Assembly: GCA_014946745.1 (NCBI GenBank)
Contig: JADCRD010000001.1
Span: forward strand, 744,001-808,000
Direction: 5' to 3'
DNA: 64,000 bases
DNA from: Lysobacterales bacterium
GTDB lineage: Bacteria; Pseudomonadota; Gammaproteobacteria; Xanthomonadales; Xanthomonadaceae
The position numbers were made by a program, and so were the translations under genes. Positions 49,463 to 57,221 of this stretch are shown piece after piece. The notes beneath the pieces were generated by a model that saw only the letters and a list, made by a program, of their open reading frames with translations, searched no databases and was not told where the DNA came from. Each line of letters begins with the position of its first letter. Positions within the stretch are counted from its first letter, which is position 1.

Positions 49463-51907
49463 TTACGGCGGTGCCTGCAGACGCTGCAGCAGGCGCGGGT
49501 CCACGGGGTCGACTGCCTTGGCCTGCGCATGCAGGTCTGCGCGTTCGTCAGCGGTCAGGGGCTCCATGCTGCGCAGCCACAGCGTGGCCAGAGTGCGCAG
49601 GCTCGACGAGGCGTCTTCGTCGCCCTGCAGCGCTGCGCGCAGTGCCTCCGCTTCTCGCCTCGAAGTGCCGCCTTCGGAAGCGTCTCGAAGACGCGCGAGC
49701 AGGCCCAGCAATCGCAGATTGCTGTTGGCGGGGAAGCTGAGCAGCACCGCTTCGGCATGTTCACTCAGGCGGCGACTGCGCTCACCCTGCGAGGTGCCGA
49801 TGAGCAGTCGATTGGTGAGCAGACGCTGGCGCGTGGAGTCGGCGACGTCGGGCCAAGCCAACATTTCGTCGAGCAGCTCTGCCGCCTCTTCAAGCTTGTT
49901 GTTCGTGGCGAGCGCCATGACCTGGGAATTGGCGTAGGGCACAAGGCGGGCATTGCCATCGCCCAGCATCTCGCGAGCCTCGCGCAGCATGGTGGCGCCG
50001 GTGGCTTGCGCCGCCTCCGCGCGCGCGGTCGACAGGTAGAGATGCAGCAGCGCCTGGGCGATGGCGAGACGTTCGATGCCGGTCTGTTCCGTACCGCCGC
50101 GCGCGGTCAGCAGGAGTCGTTCGGCCTCCTCGTGCCGATTCAGGGCGATCAGTGCGCGGGCGCGCAGACGCACCCAGGCTGGAGGTACCGGGTTGCGCTC
50201 CGTGAGCGCCACGACCTGACCCGGGTCGGTGGCGATGAGCAGCTGCGCCAGGTGGCCGACGTACTGCACCTGCTGGGCCTCGGAGGCGCCAGGCATGATC
50301 AGAGCGAGCGCATCAATGGTTGCACGCACGGCGGCGGTGTCGTTCTCGATCGACTGCAGGCGCGCGGTCTGCAGCAGCAGCTCCCGGCGCACGTCAAGCG
50401 GCCAGTCCGCGCGCTGCGAAAGCGCGTCGATCATCTGCCGCGCCGCCTCGCGCTCACCCAGTCCAATCGCCGCCTCGATCAAGGCCAGCGAAACGCGGGG
50501 GTCGCTGAAGCCGCCGCTGGCAAGCTGCCGCTCCCAGGCTTGGCGCACGATCTTGCGCAGGTCCGGGCCCTGGCCCGCGAAGGGGTCGGCGGCGCGGAAC
50601 ATGTCCAGCAGAAACCGATTGACCCGTTCGGAGTTGTCGCGTTCCTCGATCGCAACCGCATGCGCGCGCGCCAGCTCGGCGTCGCGCAGCAGCAGCTGAA
50701 CCAGCAGGCCGACGATCAACAGCAGAGCAACCGCGACTGCGCTGAGCGGCAGCGCGTGGCGGGCGATGAACTTGCGCATGCGGTAGGCACGGCCTTGACC
50801 TACCGCGCGTACCGGGCGCCCTTCGAGGAAGGCTTCGATGTCGAGGGCGAAATCGAGTGTCGATCGATAGCGCTCGTCGCCGCGCTTGCGCAGCGCATGC
50901 AGGACGATGCGATCGAGATCGCCGCGCAGGCGTCGCGCGAGCTGGCCAGCGTGGAGCAGGCCACATTGACGTGCCATGGCATCGCTGCTGCGCAGGCTGG
51001 GCAGCGCCGGTGACTCGTCGCGCACCTGGCGTTCGATCTCGGCCGGGCTCAGGCGGTCGAAACGGTAGGGGGAGACGCCGCAGAGCAGTTCGTACAGCAG
51101 CAGGCCCAGCTGATAGACATCGGTGGCGACGTTGCAGGGCTCACCGCTGAAATGCTCCGGTGCCGCGGATGACAGCGAAAAGTAGCGGTCGGCGGTTGCC
51201 GTCGCCTTCAGATTGGGCTGCAGCGCCTTGGCAATGCCGAAGTCGAGCAGGCGCGGCTGTCCGTTGGGATCGACGAAGACATTGCTGGGCTTCAGGTCAC
51301 GGTGCACGACCAGATTGCCGTGTGCGTGCCCGACGGCCCCCAGAACCGCCAGGAACAGCTGCAGACGTGCCTCGATCGACAAGCGCTCGCGCGCGCAATA
51401 GTCGGTGATTGGCGCGCCTTCGACGTATTCCATGGCCAGCCAGGGCAGGCCCTCGGGCAGCATGCCCGCGTCGATCAGCCGCGCGACATGCGGATGATTC
51501 AGGCTGGCCAGGATCCGCTGCTCTTCGATGAAGTGGCGTCGCGCGGCATCGTCCACGCCGATTCGCAGCAGCTTCAGCGCGACCCGCTGCCGCCCCGAGC
51601 CGGCGGCGCGCTCGGCCAGCCACACTTCGCCCATGCCGCCGTGGCCGAGCGCGCGCAGCAGGCGAAAGCCGCCGACGTCGCCGAGCGCGCCGATCTCCCC
51701 GGCGATCCTGCCCAACACGGGCGGCACGGCAAGCTCGGCCTCCTCGACGATGCCGGCATCGGCATCGAGCAGACGCTGCAGTTGTGCTGCGCGCTCGGGA
51801 TGGGTCTCCGCCAGCGAAGCCAACAGGGCTGCGCGCTCGCCCGGGGTCAGCTCGATGCAGCGCTCGAACAGCGCGCTCAGAGGCTCGGTGGCGGCTGCAG
51901 CGGTCAC
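49463..51907 (-). CDS. Membrane-bound PknB-type Ser/Thr protein kinase
   Basis: An 814-aa kinase. After an N-terminal helical region (LERCIELTPGERAALL-like) the kinase domain (about 80-355) shows LGHGGMGEVWLAER, the VALKLL Lys, catalytic loop VVHRDLKPSNVF and DFGIAKAL. Then come one membrane helix (LSAVAVALLLIVGLLVQLLL, near residue 395) and a long helical, TPR-like sensory part. GTG start 4 nt after the sigma factor stop, so the two form an operon. The predicted job is to phosphorylate and activate that sigma factor. Confidence 0.9.
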   Translation of the reverse strand: MTAAAATEPLSALFERCIELTPGERAALLASLAETHPERAAQLQRLLDADAGIVEEAELAVPPVLGRIAGEIGALGDVGGFRLLRALGHGGMGEVWLAERAAGSGRQRVALKLLRIGVDDAARRHFIEEQRILASLNHPHVARLIDAGMLPEGLPWLAMEYVEGAPITDYCARERLSIEARLQLFLAVLGAVGHAHGNLVVHRDLKPSNVFVDPNGQPRLLDFGIAKALQPNLKATATADRYFSLSSAAPEHFSGEPCNVATDVYQLGLLLYELLCGVSPYRFDRLSPAEIERQVRDESPALPSLRSSDAMARQCGLLHAGQLARRLRGDLDRIVLHALRKRGDERYRSTLDFALDIEAFLEGRPVRAVGQGRAYRMRKFIARHALPLSAVAVALLLIVGLLVQLLLRDAELARAHAVAIEERDNSERVNRFLLDMFRAADPFAGQGPDLRKIVRQAWERQLASGGFSDPRVSLALIEAAIGLGEREAARQMIDALSQRADWPLDVRRELLLQTARLQSIENDTAAVRATIDALALIMPGASEAQQVQYVGHLAQLLIATDPGQVVALTERNPVPPAWVRLRARALIALNRHEEAERLLLTARGGTEQTGIERLAIAQALLHLYLSTARAEAAQATGATMLREAREMLGDGNARLVPYANSQVMALATNNKLEEAAELLDEMLAWPDVADSTRQRLLTNRLLIGTSQGERSRRLSEHAEAVLLSFPANSNLRLLGLLARLRDASEGGTSRREAEALRAALQGDEDASSSLRTLATLWLRSMEPLTADERADLHAQAKAVDPVDPRLLQRLQAPP

Positions 51908-51911
51908 CGCT

Positions 51912-52484
51912 TCAGTTCAGCACGGGGTTGCAGCGCTCGGCGAGGTAGGCGCGTGCAAAGCGCCAAAGACGGTTGGCGGTGGGCACCGACACACCCAGCT
52001 GGACGGCGGCTTGCTCGATGCTCATTCCCAAGAAGTAGCGCAGTTCGACCAGGCGCGCATGTTTGGGCTCGTCGCGTTCGAGGTCCTGCAGCGCGGCATC
52101 CAGCGCCAGCCAGTCGATCTGCGAGTTGCGATCGAGCTGGCCGGGCAGCTGATGCAGCTCTTCGATATCCACCCGCTCGAACTCGCCGCCACGCTTCTGT
52201 GCCTGGTTCTCGCGGATGCGGTCGATGATCAGGTTGCGCACCACGCGCGCGGCGAGGCCGGTGAACTGATCGCGGCTCTCGACCTCGATGGCGTTCGCCT
52301 GGCGCAGCTTGATGAAGGCTTCGTTCGCGAGTTCGGTGGCCTGCAGGGTCAGCGGGCCCGACTGGTTGAGCTGGCGCTGCGCGACTCTGCGCAGCACCGG
52401 ATACACATGCGCCATCAGCTCGGCTTCGACGCTGCGGTCGCCCGCAGTCCAGCGCGACAGAGACTCGGTGATAGAAACGTTCAT
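51912..52484 (-). CDS. ECF RNA polymerase sigma factor, kinase-linked (ECF43-like)
   Basis: A 190-aa sigma factor with region 2 (LTLQATELANEAFIKLRQ, FTGLAARVVRNLIIDRIRENQAQKRGG) and region 4 (LDAALQDLERDEPKHARLVELRYFLGMSIEQAAVQLGVSVPTANRLWRFARAYL). It resembles the TIGR02999/ECF43 group, whose members sit beside Ser/Thr kinases and lack an anti-sigma factor. Thr50 occupies a region 2.2 position that is acidic in ordinary ECF factors. By analogy with the Vibrio EcfP-PknT pair it may be switched on by phosphorylation. Confidence 0.87.
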   Translation of the reverse strand: MNVSITESLSRWTAGDRSVEAELMAHVYPVLRRVAQRQLNQSGPLTLQATELANEAFIKLRQANAIEVESRDQFTGLAARVVRNLIIDRIRENQAQKRGGEFERVDIEELHQLPGQLDRNSQIDWLALDAALQDLERDEPKHARLVELRYFLGMSIEQAAVQLGVSVPTANRLWRFARAYLAERCNPVLN

Positions 52485-52548
52485 GGCGATCTTCTGTCTC
52501 CCCCCAGAGCGGCTAGGGAGAATATCGACCGGCCCGTGAAAGACGCAA

Positions 52549-52568
52549 GGCGCGTGCGCGCACGCGCC
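52549..52568. terminator. Perfect 20-nt palindrome between the RiPP operon and the sigma factor
   Basis: A fully self-complementary 20-mer (GGCGCGTG-CGCG-CACGCGCC) between the permease stop (52578) and the sigma factor start (52484). It probably separates the two transcription units. There is no T-run; a protein-binding palindrome is an alternative. Confidence 0.5.
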
Positions 52569-52577
52569 GCGCATCCT

Positions 52578-53789
52578 CTAGCCGCGCACCTCGCGCAACG
52601 CCTCGATCGGATCCAGGCCGGCGCCGCGCGCGGCCGGCACGATGGCCGATGACACCGCGATCATCAGTGCGCCAACGCAGACCAGCAGGGCCAGAGCGGG
52701 CGGCATGCTGAGGGCGGGAAGGAAGGGCAGCGCCTGGCTCAGCAGGCCGCTCAGCAGCAGCGCTGCGGCGCCCCCCGCAGCGATGCCGGTACCGGACACC
52801 AAGGCTGTCTCGGCGAGGATCTGCTGCAGCAGGGCGCCGCGGCTTGCGCCCAGCGCCTTGTGCACGCCGATCTCGCGGATGCGCTCGGCAATCGCCGACA
52901 GCGTCAGGGCCGAAACGCCAAAGCCTGCAACACAAAAGAGGATGAGTCCGAACGCCAGCAGCAGCAGACGAATCGCATGGCTGACGCCATCGAGGCTGTC
53001 GCGCAGGGCGGCGGCGGAGTCGATTCGCAGACGCTGCGGATCCACCAGGGTCGGGCCGTGTCGCGCGACCAATGCGTCGCGAAGCTGATCGAGGCGCTGT
53101 CCGATCGACTGGCTCTCGCTGAGTCCCAGCAGCAGCATCAGCGCGGGATCGCTGCGTCGATGCTCCAGCGCCAACGTCAGTGGCAACCACACCAGGGTGT
53201 CCTGCGGCATGCCGAACAGTTCGCCGCGGGCCTCGGCAACGCCAACCACCTGGCACCAGTGGCCGGCCACGTGAAAATGACGGCCCAGAACCTCGATAGC
53301 CGGGTCGCCGCCGGCGAGATCGGCGCCGACCACGCACACCTGCCGGCGCTGGTGCTCGTCGCTCCAGTCGAGTGGGCGGCCGGCGGCGAGCTTGAGTCCG
53401 GTGATGGCAGCGAAGTCGGGCTCGGCCGCCAGGGCCCTCGCCTCCACGGACTCGCCGCGGGCGTCGCTGGCATCGCTTGCATCGAGTGCCAGCGCCGCGG
53501 CGCTGTGCGCCACGCCGGGCAGATCGGCCAGGACTCGCGAGTCTTGCGGTCCCAGCTGCTCGGCGCCGCTCTGCCGCTGTCCCGGCGGCAGCGCCAGACG
53601 CACGCTCACCGAGCGCGCGCCAAGCGCATCGAACTGCTGTTCGGTGTGGCGACGCAGGCTTGCGGCCAGCGTGATCAGGACGAGCAGACTGGCGACTGCC
53701 AGCGCCCAGGCGGCGGCGATCGCCGCAGCCCGTGCTGCCCGCCCGCGCAGCGAATAGCGCACCGCCCACAGCAGCGCCCCGGCGTTCAC
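52578..53789 (-). CDS. MacB/FtsX-type ABC transporter permease
   Basis: A 403-aa inner-membrane protein. It has one N-terminal membrane helix (AAAIAAAWALAVASLLVLITLAASL), a periplasmic domain of about 200 residues, and three C-terminal helices. The FtsX/MacB motif AERIREIGVHKALGASRGALLQQILAETALVSG lies between the second and third helix. GTG start overlaps the ATPase stop. Last gene of the RiPP operon. With the two genes before it, this makes a MacAB-like export unit. Confidence 0.9.
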   Translation of the reverse strand: MNAGALLWAVRYSLRGRAARAAAIAAAWALAVASLLVLITLAASLRRHTEQQFDALGARSVSVRLALPPGQRQSGAEQLGPQDSRVLADLPGVAHSAAALALDASDASDARGESVEARALAAEPDFAAITGLKLAAGRPLDWSDEHQRRQVCVVGADLAGGDPAIEVLGRHFHVAGHWCQVVGVAEARGELFGMPQDTLVWLPLTLALEHRRSDPALMLLLGLSESQSIGQRLDQLRDALVARHGPTLVDPQRLRIDSAAALRDSLDGVSHAIRLLLLAFGLILFCVAGFGVSALTLSAIAERIREIGVHKALGASRGALLQQILAETALVSGTGIAAGGAAALLLSGLLSQALPFLPALSMPPALALLVCVGALMIAVSSAIVPAARGAGLDPIEALREVRG

Positions 53790-54508
53790 GCGGCCTCCGC
53801 CAAATGCGGCCGGATCTGTCTTTGGTCCTGCTCGATGCGACCGCGCTCGATACGCAGCCGGCGCGGCGCGCTCGCTGCGATCGCAGGATCGTGGGTGACC
53901 AGCACCAGTGTGCTGCCGTTGACATGCAGCTCGCGCAGCACGCTCATGACTTCGGCAGAGGCCTCGGGGTCGAGGCTGCCGGTGGGTTCGTCCGCCAGGA
54001 TCAGCTCGGGCGAACAGACCAGCGCACGGGCGATCGCCACGCGCTGGCGCTGCCCGCCCGAGAGGCTGTCGGGGCGGTGCTGCAGACGCTCGCCGAGGCC
54101 CAGACGTTCGAGCAGCCGGCGGGCGCGCTGCAGGCGCTCCCGCTGCGGCAGCGCCTGGTAGAGCAGGGGCAGGGCGACGTTCTCCAGCGCGCTGAGCTGC
54201 GGCAGCAGCTGAAACCCCTGGAAGACGAAGCCGATCCGACGATTGCGCACCTCCGCCCGCGACCGCTCGTCGAGCCCGCCGACGCAGCGACCGCCGAGCA
54301 GGTAGCGCCCCGCACTGAGCGGCGCAAGGCAGCCCAGCAGATTGAGCAAGGTCGATTTGCCGCCGCCGCTCGGGCCGGTGACGGCAACGAACTCGCCGGC
54401 TTCAATCCGCAGGTCGGTCGGTGCGAGGGCCTCGACCGAAGGCTCGGCGCCCGCCAGCGAATAGCGCTTGCAGGCCTGCTCCAGCTGGATCAAAGGCTGG
54501 TCGCTCAT
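53786..54508 (-). CDS. MacB/LolD-type ABC transporter ATPase
   Basis: A 240-aa nucleotide-binding protein: Walker A TGPSGGGKSTLLNLLG, Q-loop FVFQGFQLLPQLSALENVALPL, signature LSGGQRQRVAIARAL, Walker B LILADEPTGSLD and the His switch VLVTHD. It belongs to the MacB/LolD group that powers mechanotransmission rather than channel transport. It is coupled by 4-nt overlaps to both neighbours. Confidence 0.93.
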   Translation of the reverse strand: MSDQPLIQLEQACKRYSLAGAEPSVEALAPTDLRIEAGEFVAVTGPSGGGKSTLLNLLGCLAPLSAGRYLLGGRCVGGLDERSRAEVRNRRIGFVFQGFQLLPQLSALENVALPLLYQALPQRERLQRARRLLERLGLGERLQHRPDSLSGGQRQRVAIARALVCSPELILADEPTGSLDPEASAEVMSVLRELHVNGSTLVLVTHDPAIAASAPRRLRIERGRIEQDQRQIRPHLAEAA

Positions 54509-55722
54509 GGTCGTACTCCTGTCAGCCCGGCGACCGCCGGGCTCGTTGGCAGCGCAGGTTCTTCGGCCTGCAGGCGCATGCCGTCTTCGAGTTTTCTCAG
54601 GAGCGCCGGCGGCCCGGCCACGAAGACCGCATCCAGCAGCGCGGGCTCGCGCACTTCAATGTAGTCGGCGTCGCTCTGCCCGAGCGTCAGTGCGCGTCGC
54701 CGCGCGCGACCGTCCTCGACGATCCAGGCATGGCCCAGGGCCGGATCTTCGCTGCTGGTCTGCACGGCGCTGAGCGGCAGGCTGAGCGCTGGCGCGCTGT
54801 CTTCGTGCCAGCTGCCGCGCAGGCTCATGCCGGGACGCAGCTCTTGCACGGGCCGGCTCAAGGCCACTCGCACGGGATAGCGCACGCCGCTGCGGCTGTT
54901 GCTGCCCATCATCATGGTCTGCAGGGGTTCGGCGCCCAGCTCGCGCACCCGACCCGGCAGATCCACGTCGAGCAGCGCGGGCAGCTGCAGATCGATGGCG
55001 TCACCCGGCTCAAGCCGCGCGATCTCCGCCTCGGGTACCTCCAGCTCGGCCTCCAGCGTGCTCATGTCCGCCAGGCGCACGAGATCGCCCTGCTCGTAGC
55101 CGCCGACCGGCGCCACGAACTCGCCCGGCTTGATGCTGACTTTCAGCACGCGGCCGTCGATGGGCGCGTAGCCCCGCGTCTGGGCCAGCGCGGCGTCGAG
55201 CTTGCCGATCGATTGCCGCAGCTGCTCCGACCGCGCCTGCGCGAGCTGAACCTCGGCATCCGCTTCCTTAGCCTGCACTTCCAGCCGGGTCAGGTCGGCG
55301 GCGCCCAGCCAGCCCTGCGCGGCGAGCCGTTGGCCGCGCTGCAGATGTGCCTGCGCCTGTGCCTGCTGGGCGCGAGCACGCTGCAACAGGGCGGCGCTGC
55401 CGTGCAGCTCCGAGCGCGTCGCCGCGAGGTCGGCCTGCACCTGGCTGTCGTCCAGCTCGAACAGCAGCTCGCCGCGGCGGACATCGTCTCCTTCGCGCAC
55501 ATGGACAGCCAGGACCCGACCGAACGCACCCGCGCCAAGGCCCGCGGTCTCGCGCGCAACCAGGCGCCCTTCGAACTCGCGGCCGGGCGTCAGCACGCGC
55601 GACTGCACCTGCACGGTCTGCGCGCGTTCGACGCGCTCGCTGCTGAACCAGGGCCGCAGCGCGGGAAGGCAGATCAGGCCGACCAGGGCGATGCCGATCA
55701 GAGTGGTGCGCTTGGCGTTCAT
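54505..55722 (-). CDS. MacA/HlyD-type periplasmic adaptor (membrane fusion) protein
   Basis: A 405-aa adaptor with an N-terminal membrane anchor (LIGIALVGLICLPAL), a split biotinyl-lipoyl domain (AVHVREGDDVRRGELLFELDDS and DGRVLKVSIKPGEFVAPVGGYEQGDLVRLADM), and a coiled-coil hairpin between them (about 105-190). Beta-barrel and membrane-proximal parts follow. It should link the ATPase-permease pair to an outer-membrane channel not encoded here. The start overlaps the previous stop. Confidence 0.9.
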   Translation of the reverse strand: MNAKRTTLIGIALVGLICLPALRPWFSSERVERAQTVQVQSRVLTPGREFEGRLVARETAGLGAGAFGRVLAVHVREGDDVRRGELLFELDDSQVQADLAATRSELHGSAALLQRARAQQAQAQAHLQRGQRLAAQGWLGAADLTRLEVQAKEADAEVQLAQARSEQLRQSIGKLDAALAQTRGYAPIDGRVLKVSIKPGEFVAPVGGYEQGDLVRLADMSTLEAELEVPEAEIARLEPGDAIDLQLPALLDVDLPGRVRELGAEPLQTMMMGSNSRSGVRYPVRVALSRPVQELRPGMSLRGSWHEDSAPALSLPLSAVQTSSEDPALGHAWIVEDGRARRRALTLGQSDADYIEVREPALLDAVFVAGPPALLRKLEDGMRLQAEEPALPTSPAVAGLTGVRP

Positions 55723-56402
55723 GACAGGCTCGCCAATCCGATGAGGGCGGCGGTCGGCAACAGCGCCAACGCGATCGCGCCAGGCCAGGCAAGGCCCAAC
55801 CATTGGCGCAGACCGCAGCTGCACACGGCCAGCTTCAGCAGCAGCGGCGCAGAGAACAAGCCTGCGATTGCGGCCACGTTGTCAGGAAGGCTGTCGATAC
55901 CGAGCAGCGCCAGCAGTGACAGCGCGTTGAAGACATCCTCGAAACGCTGCTGATCGCCGCCGACGATCACCATCATCAGGCCGGCGAGCATGCCGAGCAC
56001 ACCGGGCAGGCCGCACCAGGCTGCGAAGGCAAACCAGTGCCCGAAGCTGCGCAGATCGTCGCGAAGCCGCGCGATCAGGAAGAACATCAGTGCTTCCAGT
56101 CCGATCATCAGCGGAAAGCTGAGCAGCAGGCTGACGATGGACGCGGTGATGAGGCTGCGACGATTGATCCAGTCGAAAGCTTCAGCGGGCGCTCCCGGAT
56201 AGCGCTCGGCCATGTCCGAGCGCAGCCACTCGATATCGACCTGCAGGTAGTACAGCGCCGACAGCAGCACGGCGGAACCCAGCAGAATCAGCAGCGGAGC
56301 CAGCGGCCGCGGGCGTCGATCCAGCGCCTGCCAGGCGGCGGCGTTGTCGATCGCAAAGCGACTCAGCTGCTGCGGCAACGTGAGGGTGATCTGTGCGCTC
56401 AT
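55719..56402 (-). CDS. Multi-spanning (Yip1-like) membrane protein in the RiPP operon
   Basis: A 227-aa protein with five or so hydrophobic helices (PLLILLGSAVLLSALYYLQV, SIVSLLLSFPLMIGLEALMFFLIA, FGHWFAFAAWCGLPGVLGMLAGLMMVIVGG and others). It resembles Yip1-domain proteins in its W..LP.....L.....V pattern. Function is unknown; it could be an immunity or export accessory protein. 4 nt separate it from the preceding gene and 4 nt overlap joins it to the adaptor gene. Confidence 0.75.
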   Translation of the reverse strand: MSAQITLTLPQQLSRFAIDNAAAWQALDRRPRPLAPLLILLGSAVLLSALYYLQVDIEWLRSDMAERYPGAPAEAFDWINRRSLITASIVSLLLSFPLMIGLEALMFFLIARLRDDLRSFGHWFAFAAWCGLPGVLGMLAGLMMVIVGGDQQRFEDVFNALSLLALLGIDSLPDNVAAIAGLFSAPLLLKLAVCSCGLRQWLGLAWPGAIALALLPTAALIGLASLS

Positions 56403-56406
56403 GGGC

Positions 56407-56643
56407 TTACCACTCCTCGGGCCGTGGCGCCGGTTCGGGGCGCAGGAGCTTGAACAGCACGACCGCGGTGCCGAGCAGGAACGCCGCGCTCATCAGGAGC
56501 AGGCCGGGTGGCAGATCGAGCAGGCTCTCGCCGCGATCGAGCGCCGGCTTGAGCAGGCCGACGTAGAAGCCGGCGGCGGTACCGACGAACGAGCAGAGGG
56601 CGCCCAGGATCACCCCGAGACGGGCTTGCGGATTGAGCTTCAT
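56407..56643 (-). CDS. Small two-helix membrane protein in the RiPP operon
   Basis: A 78-aa protein starting MKLNPQARLGVILGALCSFVGTAAGFYVG, a first hydrophobic helix. A short loop (ALDRGESLLDLP) and a second helix (GLLLMSAAFLLGTAVVLFKLL) follow, with a Pro/Glu tail. It overlaps the protease gene stop by 4 nt. Unknown; size and place suit an immunity protein or transporter partner. Confidence 0.75.
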   Translation of the reverse strand: MKLNPQARLGVILGALCSFVGTAAGFYVGLLKPALDRGESLLDLPPGLLLMSAAFLLGTAVVLFKLLRPEPAPRPEEW

Positions 56644-57221
56644 GCAACACCTCCAAAACTGTGGGGCCAGAATTGACGGGCCAGGGCGAGGCTGGCGCCG
56701 GTGAGTGCGAGCAGCGCCAGCAGCGACACCGCGAGGTTCAGCAGCTGGCGATCCAGTGCATCGGATGAAACGTGCTGCAGTCGCTGCAGCTGTCCACCAT
56801 CGGTGTCTCCCTGCGGCTGCGCATTGCTGGCGAACATCAGGGCAGCGCTGAGGGTGAATCCCAGCGCTACATCGCCCCAGGGCCCGGGCGCTAGCAGCAG
56901 CACCGCCAGCGCCGCCAACAGCAGCCCCGTCGCGTCGGCGGCCGGCCCCGCCATCAGCACACGACGTTGCACGCCTGGGCTCAGGCCTGGCTGTGCGGGC
57001 GCCCGATAGCGGGGCTTCAGGCGTCCGCCGGCGGTCCACTCCAGGCGCCCTTGAAGGCCATGCCAGCGCCCCACCGCCCAGTGCGCGATCTCGTGCATCA
57101 GCACCAGGGGCGGCAGAGCCGCCGCCGCCGCCAACAGCAGCCAAGGTGACGCCTGCGCGCTACCGGCGACTGCGGCGAGCGCCGTGCAGCCGAGCAAGGC
57201 AAGCGTCAGCAGCGGCTTCAT
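56640..57221 (-). CDS. HExxH intramembrane metalloprotease-like protein (M50 type)
   Basis: A 193-aa membrane protein with HEIAH at residues 43-47 inside a hydrophobic segment (LPPLVLMHEIAHWAVGRW) and, further on, NAQPQGDTDGGQLQRL, which matches the second site-2-protease motif (N-P..DGG). The start is MKPLLTLALLGC, overlapping the nitroreductase gene. M50-like peptidases occur in peptide antibiotic clusters. A role in leader removal or immunity is inferred, not shown. Confidence 0.75.
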   Translation of the reverse strand: MKPLLTLALLGCTALAAVAGSAQASPWLLLAAAAALPPLVLMHEIAHWAVGRWHGLQGRLEWTAGGRLKPRYRAPAQPGLSPGVQRRVLMAGPAADATGLLLAALAVLLLAPGPWGDVALGFTLSAALMFASNAQPQGDTDGGQLQRLQHVSSDALDRQLLNLAVSLLALLALTGASLALARQFWPHSFGGVA

